A stretch of DNA of 64,000 bases from Pseudomonas sp. PDM14 (lineage in GTDB: Bacteria; Pseudomonadota; Gammaproteobacteria; Pseudomonadales; Pseudomonadaceae). This document shows, piece by piece, positions 58,258-64,000 of the stretch. The stretch covers positions 2,604,001-2,668,000 of the forward strand of contig NZ_JACVAQ010000001.1 of NCBI RefSeq assembly GCF_014851905.1, in the 5' to 3' direction. Within the stretch, counting starts at the first letter, position 1. Each line of letters opens with the position of its first letter. A program made the position numbers and the translations under genes. The notes beneath the pieces are model-generated. The model was given only the letters and a program-made list of their open reading frames with translations. It was not told where the DNA came from and searched no databases.

Positions 58258-59205
58258 TCAGGCGAGGTGTCCAGCCTGGCGTTGTGCATTGCGATATTCC
58301 TGGTCGAGGCGGGCGACGAGCTCGCTGACCGTTGGCACATCGCCGATACCACCGACGCCCTGGCCGGCGGACCAGACGGTCTTCCAGGCCTTGGCTTCGT
58401 CGTCGATCGGCTTGAGCTTCTCGCCGTAGTTCACGGCGCCCTTGTCCTGCAGCTGCTTGAGGTCATAGCCGGCCTTTTCCAGGCTCTGGCGCATGAAGCT
58501 GGCGGGGATGCCGGAAACGGCGGGCGTATGAATGATGTCGGCCGCGTGCGCGCCGAGGATCATCTGCTTGTAGGCCTCGTCCGCGTTGCTTTCCCGGGTG
58601 GCGATGAAGCGGCTGCCGAGGTAGGCGAGATCGGTGCCGAGCAGGCGCGCGGCGAGAATCTCGTGGCCGCTGTTGAGGCAGCCGGCGAGCAGCAGGGTCT
58701 TGTCGAAGAATTGACGGATCTCGGCGACCAGGGCGAACGGGCTCCAGGTACCGGCGTGACCGCCGGCACCCGCGGCGACGGCGATCAGCCCGTCGACACC
58801 AGCTTCGGCCGCCTTCTCGGCATGCCGGCGCGTGGTGACGTCATGGAACACCACGCCGCCGTAGCTGTGCACGGCATCGACCACTTCCTTCACCGCGCCG
58901 AGGCTGGTGATGACCACCGGGACCTTGTGCTCGACGCAGACGGCCAGATCGGCCTGCAGGCGCGGATTGGTGCCGTGCACGATCAGGTTGACGGCGTAGG
59001 GCGCCGAGTCGGCGCTGAGGCCGGCTTCAATCTCCTCCAGCCAGGCTTTGAAGCCTGCCGTGTCGCGCTGGTTCAGCGCCGGGAAGCTGCCGACCACGCC
59101 GCTGTGGCAGCACGCCAGCACCAGTTGCGGGGTGGAAACCAGGAACATTGGAGCAGCCACCACCGGCAGGCGCAGGCGATGGGTCAACGAGGCAGGCAGC
59201 GACAT
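58258..59205 (-). CDS. Nitronate monooxygenase family protein
   Basis: A 315-aa FMN-dependent TIM-barrel of the NMO/2-nitropropane dioxygenase family. It starts with LPVVAAPMFLVSTPQLVLACC, the FMN-binding opening. It contains VVFHDVTTRRHAEKAAEAGVDGLIAV and the phosphate loop AGGHAGTWSP; the His in GGHAG is a family catalytic/positioning residue. It detoxifies alkyl nitronates in known members; the substrate here is inferred. It lies between hemJ-like and DUF805 genes on the same strand. Confidence 0.9.
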   Translation of the reverse strand: MSLPASLTHRLRLPVVAAPMFLVSTPQLVLACCHSGVVGSFPALNQRDTAGFKAWLEEIEAGLSADSAPYAVNLIVHGTNPRLQADLAVCVEHKVPVVITSLGAVKEVVDAVHSYGGVVFHDVTTRRHAEKAAEAGVDGLIAVAAGAGGHAGTWSPFALVAEIRQFFDKTLLLAGCLNSGHEILAARLLGTDLAYLGSRFIATRESNADEAYKQMILGAHAADIIHTPAVSGIPASFMRQSLEKAGYDLKQLQDKGAVNYGEKLKPIDDEAKAWKTVWSAGQGVGGIGDVPTVSELVARLDQEYRNAQRQAGHLA

Positions 59206-59241
59206 GAGGGTTCCTCTTGTTATGCGCGCGCGTCGCGGTCG

Positions 59242-59667
59242 TCAGAAAGGTTTGACGACGACCAGCACGACGATGGCCAGCAGAAACAGTACCGGGATTT
59301 CATTGAACCAGCGATAGAACACATGACCGCGCGGGTTCTCGCCGCGGGCGAAGCGCTTGAGCTGGGCGCCGCACAGGTGGTGATAGCCGACCAGCAGCAG
59401 CACCAGGGTCAGCTTGGCGTGCAGCCAGCCCATCTGTAGCCAGCCGGGCGTGAGGTAGAGCAGGCCGATGCCGCACGCCAGGGTCAGCACCATCGAGGGC
59501 AGCATGATCCCGCGGTAGAGCTTGCGCTCCATCACGCAGAAGCGTTCGCGGCTGGGCGCGTCTTCGCTCATGGCGTGGTAGACGAACAGGCGCGGCAGGT
59601 AGAACAGGCCGGCGAACCAGCAGACCACGGCGATGATGTGCAGGGCTTTGACCCACAGATAGAGCAT
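59242..59667 (-). CDS. hemJ: HemJ/CopD-like membrane protein (protoporphyrinogen oxidase HemJ family)
   Basis: A 141-aa four-helix membrane protein. It begins MLYLWVKALHIIAVVCWFAGLFYLPR, with the conserved His10 proposed to bind heme in HemJ. Further helices are at about 55-75 (GIMLPSMVLTLACGIGLLYL), 80-100 (LHAKLTLVLLLVGYHHL) and the C-terminus (IPVLFLLAIVVLVVVKPF). HemJ oxidises protoporphyrinogen IX in heme synthesis. The start at 59667 fits the recalled family; the upstream frame to 59730 crosses the divergent argC promoter. Confidence 0.83.
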   Translation of the reverse strand: MLYLWVKALHIIAVVCWFAGLFYLPRLFVYHAMSEDAPSRERFCVMERKLYRGIMLPSMVLTLACGIGLLYLTPGWLQMGWLHAKLTLVLLLVGYHHLCGAQLKRFARGENPRGHVFYRWFNEIPVLFLLAIVVLVVVKPF

Positions 59668-59803
59668 TGAAAACATCCAGACCGACTCAATGTGCCTGCG
59701 ATAGTAGTGAAAGCCGGTGCCGCGCGTCATCCATAAGGTTGGCCGCGGCCCGCTCGGGGATTATCATCGGCAGCTTTTCAGGCTTCGCACCGAGGAACAT
59801 GTG

Positions 59804-60838
59804 ATGGTCAAGGTCGGTATCGTTGGTGGCACGGGCTACACCGGGGTGGAACTGCTGCGCTTGCTGGCTCAGCATCCGCAGGCCGAAGTGGCGGTGATTA
59901 CGTCGCGCTCCGAGACCGGGGTGAAGGTTGCCGACATGTACCCGAACCTGCGCGGGCACTACGACAATCTCGCCTTCAGCATGCCCGACGTAGCCACCCT
60001 GGGTGCCTGCGACGTGGTGTTCTTCGCCACCCCGCACGGCGTTGCCCACGCCCTGGCCGGTGAACTGCTGGCGGCGGGCACCAAGGTGATCGACCTGTCC
60101 GCCGACTTCCGTCTGCAGGACGCCGAAGAATGGGCCAAGTGGTACGGTCAGCCGCATGGCGCGCCCGAGCTGCTACCGCAAGCGGTGTACGGCCTGCCGG
60201 AAGTCAATCGTGAGGCAATCAAGGGCGCGCGCCTGATCGCGGTGCCCGGTTGCTACCCGACGGCGGTGCAGCTGGGCCTGATCCCGCTGCTGGAAGCCGG
60301 TCTGGCGGACAGCAACCGCCTGATCGCCGACTGCGCCTCCGGGGTCAGCGGTGCCGGGCGTGGTGCCAAGGTCGGCTCGCTGCTCTGCGAGGCGGGCGAA
60401 AGCATGATGGCTTACTCGGTCAAGGGCCACCGTCACCTGCCGGAAATCAGCCAGGGCCTGCGCCGCGCGGCCAATGGCCAGGTTGGCCTGACCTTCGTGC
60501 CGCACCTGGCGCCGATGATCCGTGGCATTCACGCCACGCTCTACGCGACCGTGGTCGATCGCGGTATCGATCTGCAGGCGCTGTTCGAGCAGCGTTACGC
60601 CAACGAACCGTTCGTGGATGTGATGCCCGCTGGCGCCCACCCGGAAACCCGCAGCGTGCGCGGCGCCAACGTCTGCCGCCTGGCGGTGCACCGTCCGCAG
60701 GGTGGTGAGCTGGTGGTGGTGTTGTCGGTCATCGACAACCTGGTCAAGGGTGCGTCCGGGCAGGCACTGCAGAACATGAACATCCTCTGTGGCCTGGACG
60801 AGCGTCTGGGGCTGGGTCACGCCGCCCTGCTGCCGTGA
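59804..60838 (+). CDS. argC: N-acetyl-gamma-glutamyl-phosphate reductase
   Basis: A 344-aa NADPH-dependent enzyme, third step of arginine synthesis. It starts [21 protein letters not shown] (dinucleotide-binding loop). The catalytic Cys is in [12 protein letters not shown] at about residue 149, and KGHRHLPEI holds the conserved His. The ATG at 59804 has GAGGA seven bases upstream; upstream in-frame codons are not conserved in character. It diverges from the hemJ-like gene and is followed by erpA after 99 bp; two small genes I recall between argC and erpA in P. aeruginosa are missing. Confidence 0.96.
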   Translation: MVKVGIVGGTGYTGVELLRLLAQHPQAEVAVITSRSETGVKVADMYPNLRGHYDNLAFSMPDVATLGACDVVFFATPHGVAHALAGELLAAGTKVIDLSADFRLQDAEEWAKWYGQPHGAPELLPQAVYGLPEVNREAIKGARLIAVPGCYPTAVQLGLIPLLEAGLADSNRLIADCASGVSGAGRGAKVGSLLCEAGESMMAYSVKGHRHLPEISQGLRRAANGQVGLTFVPHLAPMIRGIHATLYATVVDRGIDLQALFEQRYANEPFVDVMPAGAHPETRSVRGANVCRLAVHRPQGGELVVVLSVIDNLVKGASGQALQNMNILCGLDERLGLGHAALLP

Positions 60839-60937
60839 CCGGCGGCAGGCGCAATAGTTGACCAGTTTGCTAGGGTAAGCGGATAATCCGTTGCCCAGCA
60901 GTACGTAATTGGCGCCTGGCGCCGGGAGATCAGCAAG

Positions 60938-61288
60938 ATGAGCGTTGAGTCCTTCACACCCACTCCGTTGCAATTCACGCAGGGAGCGGCGACCAAGGTG
61001 AAGAACCTGGTCGATGAAGAGGGTAATTCACGTCTGAAGCTGCGTGTGTTCGTCACCGGTGGCGGATGTTCGGGTTTCCAGTACGGCTTCACGTTCGATG
61101 AGGACGTGGCGGACGACGACACCATTGTCGAGCGCGATGGCGTCAGCCTGGTGGTCGATCCGATGAGCTTCCAGTACCTGGCCGGTGCCGAGGTGGACTA
61201 TCAGGAAGGGCTGGAAGGTTCGCGATTCGTGATCAAGAACCCTAACGCGACCACCACCTGCGGGTGTGGTTCGTCCTTCTCGATCTGA
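60938..61288 (+). CDS. erpA: Iron-sulfur cluster insertion protein ErpA
   Basis: A 116-aa A-type Fe-S carrier that passes clusters to IspG and other apoproteins. Cluster-binding Cys are in [12 protein letters not shown] (first) and the terminal [11 protein letters not shown] (two). The rest follows the HesB/IscA pattern, with LTP-like [15 protein letters not shown] at the start. It is monocistronic, with GGGAG upstream and a strong bidirectional terminator downstream. Confidence 0.96.
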   Translation: MSVESFTPTPLQFTQGAATKVKNLVDEEGNSRLKLRVFVTGGGCSGFQYGFTFDEDVADDDTIVERDGVSLVVDPMSFQYLAGAEVDYQEGLEGSRFVIKNPNATTTCGCGSSFSI

Positions 61289-61301
61289 GCCGCGCTGCAA
61301 G

Positions 61302-61330
61302 AAAAAGCCGCGCAATAGCGCGGCTTTTTT
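61302..61330. terminator. Bidirectional terminator between erpA and anmK
   Basis: AAAAAGCCGCGC-AATA-GCGCGGCTTTTTT is a near-perfect stem with A and T runs on both sides, placed between convergent erpA and anmK. Confidence 0.9.
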
Positions 61331-61343
61331 GTGTCCGTTCGAT

Positions 61344-62441
<1,098 letters not shown>

Positions 62442-63869
62442 TTAGCGCTTGTTCAGGGCCAGGAGCGTCGCTTTTTCCTGATCCATGCGTGCCATCAGTG
62501 GCGTACTCAGTTGCGTGAAGCGCTGCTTCTCGCCGCGTGCAATCGGGTCCGACATTGGCAGCTTCTGGCTGAGCGGGTCGACGTGACGGCCATTGACCTG
62601 GAACTCGTAGTGCAGGTGCGGGCCGGTAGACAGGCCGGTGGTGCCGATGTAACCGATCACCTGGCCTTGCTTGACCATCCCGCCGGTACGGATACCTTTG
62701 GCGAAGCCCTGCATGTGGCCATACAGCGTCCGGTAACTGCTGCCGTGCTGGATGATCACCGCGTTGCCGTAACCGCCGCGGCGGCCGGCGAGAAGAACCT
62801 TGCCATCGCCTGCGGCCTTGATCGGAGTGCCGCGCGGCGCAGCGTAATCCACGCCCTTGTGCGCGCGAATCTTGTTCAGGATCGGATGCTTGCGGCCCAT
62901 GGAAAAGCGCGAGCTGATGCGGGCGAAATCGACCGGTGTGCGGATGAACGCCTTGCGCATGCTGTTGCCGTCGGCGTTGTAGTAGCTGGTGGAGCCTTGC
63001 TTGTTGGTGTAGCGCACTGCGGTGTAGGTCTTGCCGCGGTTGGTGAAGCGCGCGGCGAGGATGTTGCCGCTGCCGACCTGCTTGTCGTTCACCACATGCT
63101 CTTCGTAGATCACCTCGAATTCGTCACCCTCGCGGATGTCCAGGGCGAAGTCGATGTCGTAGCCGAAGACGTTGGCCAGGTCCATGGTCAGGCTGTGCGA
63201 GAGGCCGGCGCGCTTTGCGGAGAGGAACAGCGAGCTGTTGATCACGCCGTGGGTATACGTAGTGCGTACATCCGGTTTGACCAGCTCGCGTTTGAAGCTG
63301 TAGCCCTTGTCGTTACGGCTCAGGGAAATGCTTTCCAGGTCGCTGAGTTTGCTGTGCAGAGTGTCCAGCTTGCCTTCGGGGGTCAGTTTGAAGTCGAGCA
63401 CCTGACCGATCTTCAGGCGGCTGAACTGTTTGGCCTCCTTGGCACCGCTCAGCGCTTCGTGCAGGTCACCGGCATTCAGGCCAACTCGGGAAAAGACGGT
63501 CGACAGCGTATCGCCATTGCCAACGGTAACGGCGTGCTGAAGAGGGTCTTTGGGGGCTTCGGGCTGAATATCTGGATTCTTGGAATTCGCGGCTGACTCA
63601 GTGCTGTCTGGTTTCTCGGTCAGGCCTGCGTTGGTAGCGAAGGGCGACGCTCCTTGGTCTCCCGGGGCGAGCTCTGGTCGGAGGTCATCCTTCTCCTGCG
63701 TCAGTTGCTCGGCGCCGTTTTCCAGCTCCAGATTGATGTAGGTCTTCTTCGCTTCAACTTCGCGTGACGGGAACACCAGCAGGGCCAGGCTCAGGAGCGC
63801 TGCAATACCACTGGCAGCCAGCAGGTGGCTCCTCGGGTACGGCGGTGCTTTGGGTACAGATTGGGTCAT
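62442..63869 (-). CDS. mepM: Peptidoglycan DD-endopeptidase MepM-like (LysM + M23)
   Basis: A 475-aa protein with an N-terminal membrane anchor (about residues 14-33), a Ser/Glu/Pro-rich linker, a LysM/OapA-like region (about 110-190, VGNGDTLSTVFSRVGL) and a C-terminal M23 metallopeptidase domain (about 320-440). Zinc ligands are in HKGVDYAAP, and HLHYEF, with the catalytic His in YGHMQGF. Family members cut stem-peptide crosslinks to allow wall growth; the P. aeruginosa counterpart (PA0667) is a substrate of the CtpA protease. It is transcribed leftward into anmK; the 131 bp to the window end show no gene. Confidence 0.92.
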   Translation of the reverse strand: MTQSVPKAPPYPRSHLLAASGIAALLSLALLVFPSREVEAKKTYINLELENGAEQLTQEKDDLRPELAPGDQGASPFATNAGLTEKPDSTESAANSKNPDIQPEAPKDPLQHAVTVGNGDTLSTVFSRVGLNAGDLHEALSGAKEAKQFSRLKIGQVLDFKLTPEGKLDTLHSKLSDLESISLSRNDKGYSFKRELVKPDVRTTYTHGVINSSLFLSAKRAGLSHSLTMDLANVFGYDIDFALDIREGDEFEVIYEEHVVNDKQVGSGNILAARFTNRGKTYTAVRYTNKQGSTSYYNADGNSMRKAFIRTPVDFARISSRFSMGRKHPILNKIRAHKGVDYAAPRGTPIKAAGDGKVLLAGRRGGYGNAVIIQHGSSYRTLYGHMQGFAKGIRTGGMVKQGQVIGYIGTTGLSTGPHLHYEFQVNGRHVDPLSQKLPMSDPIARGEKQRFTQLSTPLMARMDQEKATLLALNKR

Positions 63870-64000
63870 GGCTTAAGGTGTTTCTTGGAAGAATGCATTA
63901 ACTGTCTAAAATATAATCAAATTTCTCTATAGGCAACCCTGCATGCACTGCATCGGCTGGGCGGCGGTTTCGCGGCGCAAAACTTGTAATTAGTCAGTGA

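Noticed and set aside
63870..64000. Start of tyrS at the right edge
   Set aside because: tyrS is expected next by synteny, but the 131 bp show no start codon with coding sequence, so it must lie outside the window.

Overview
The window is a chromosomal segment of a Pseudomonas species (sensu lato). From about 8.6 kb to the right end, gene content and order follow, from memory, the stretch of P. aeruginosa PAO1 that runs from PA0575 (rmcA) to PA0667 (mepM). Protein lengths also agree closely: RsmA, SurA 430 aa, LptD 925 aa, Vfr 214 aa, SpeD 264 aa. The DNA is GC-rich with strong codon bias in this part. It carries several REP-type extragenic palindromes of the kind usual in Pseudomonas. The exact species cannot be named from this evidence.

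Layout. (1) 0-1.5 kb: an OprP/OprO-type outer-membrane porin with its terminator. (2) 1.5-8.6 kb: an accessory region of lower GC and weaker codon bias. It holds a Cys-pair protein, a membrane protein, a small lipoprotein, two XRE regulators with dyad operators, a tyrosine recombinase and a run of small unknown genes, two of which look paralogous. It ends at a tRNA-Ile(CAU), a typical integration site. It also holds three unexplained non-coding structures: four 21-bp iterons, an adjoining array of alternating inverted half-sites every 16 bp, and a multi-hairpin block with two hairpins sharing one loop sequence. (3) 8.7-16.8 kb: rmcA, then the rpsU-dnaG-rpoD macromolecular-synthesis operon. (4) 17-21 kb: tsaD, plsY, folB-folK, cca. 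(5) 21-26 kb: the prkA-yeaH-spoVR stress operon. (6) 26-34 kb: glpE-apaH-apaG-rsmA-pdxA-surA-lptD, all leftward. (7) 34-37.5 kb: amgK-murU-djlA-like, and a DUF3530 protein. (8) 37.7-45.4 kb: the agtSR two-component system and the agtABCD ABC transporter. (9) 45.6-51.2 kb: rpe-gph and trpE-trpG-trpD-trpC. (10) 51.4-64 kb: vfr, an OsmC-like gene, speD, coq7, an AAA ATPase, an SDR, a DUF805 protein, a nitronate monooxygenase, a HemJ-like protein, argC, erpA, anmK and mepM.

Themes. Three genes belong to peptidoglycan recycling: AnmK phosphorylates anhydroMurNAc, while AmgK and MurU form the Pseudomonas route back to UDP-MurNAc. MepM is the matching cell-wall endopeptidase. SurA and LptD serve outer-membrane assembly. 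RmcA and AgtS both place a periplasmic substrate-binding-protein-like sensor ahead of PAS domains but drive different outputs (cyclic-di-GMP turnover versus histidine phosphorylation). trpE and trpG are only 11 bp apart, so the locus that carries the R/F-pyocin cluster in P. aeruginosa is empty here. Two related 142/143-bp hairpin elements begin at the stop codons of the two genes flanking speD.

Best candidates for something undescribed are the double repeat array at 5571-5823, the structured block at 8260-8433, and the stop-codon-associated element pair around speD. Starts were chosen by Shine-Dalgarno spacing and by recalled family lengths; no database search was possible.
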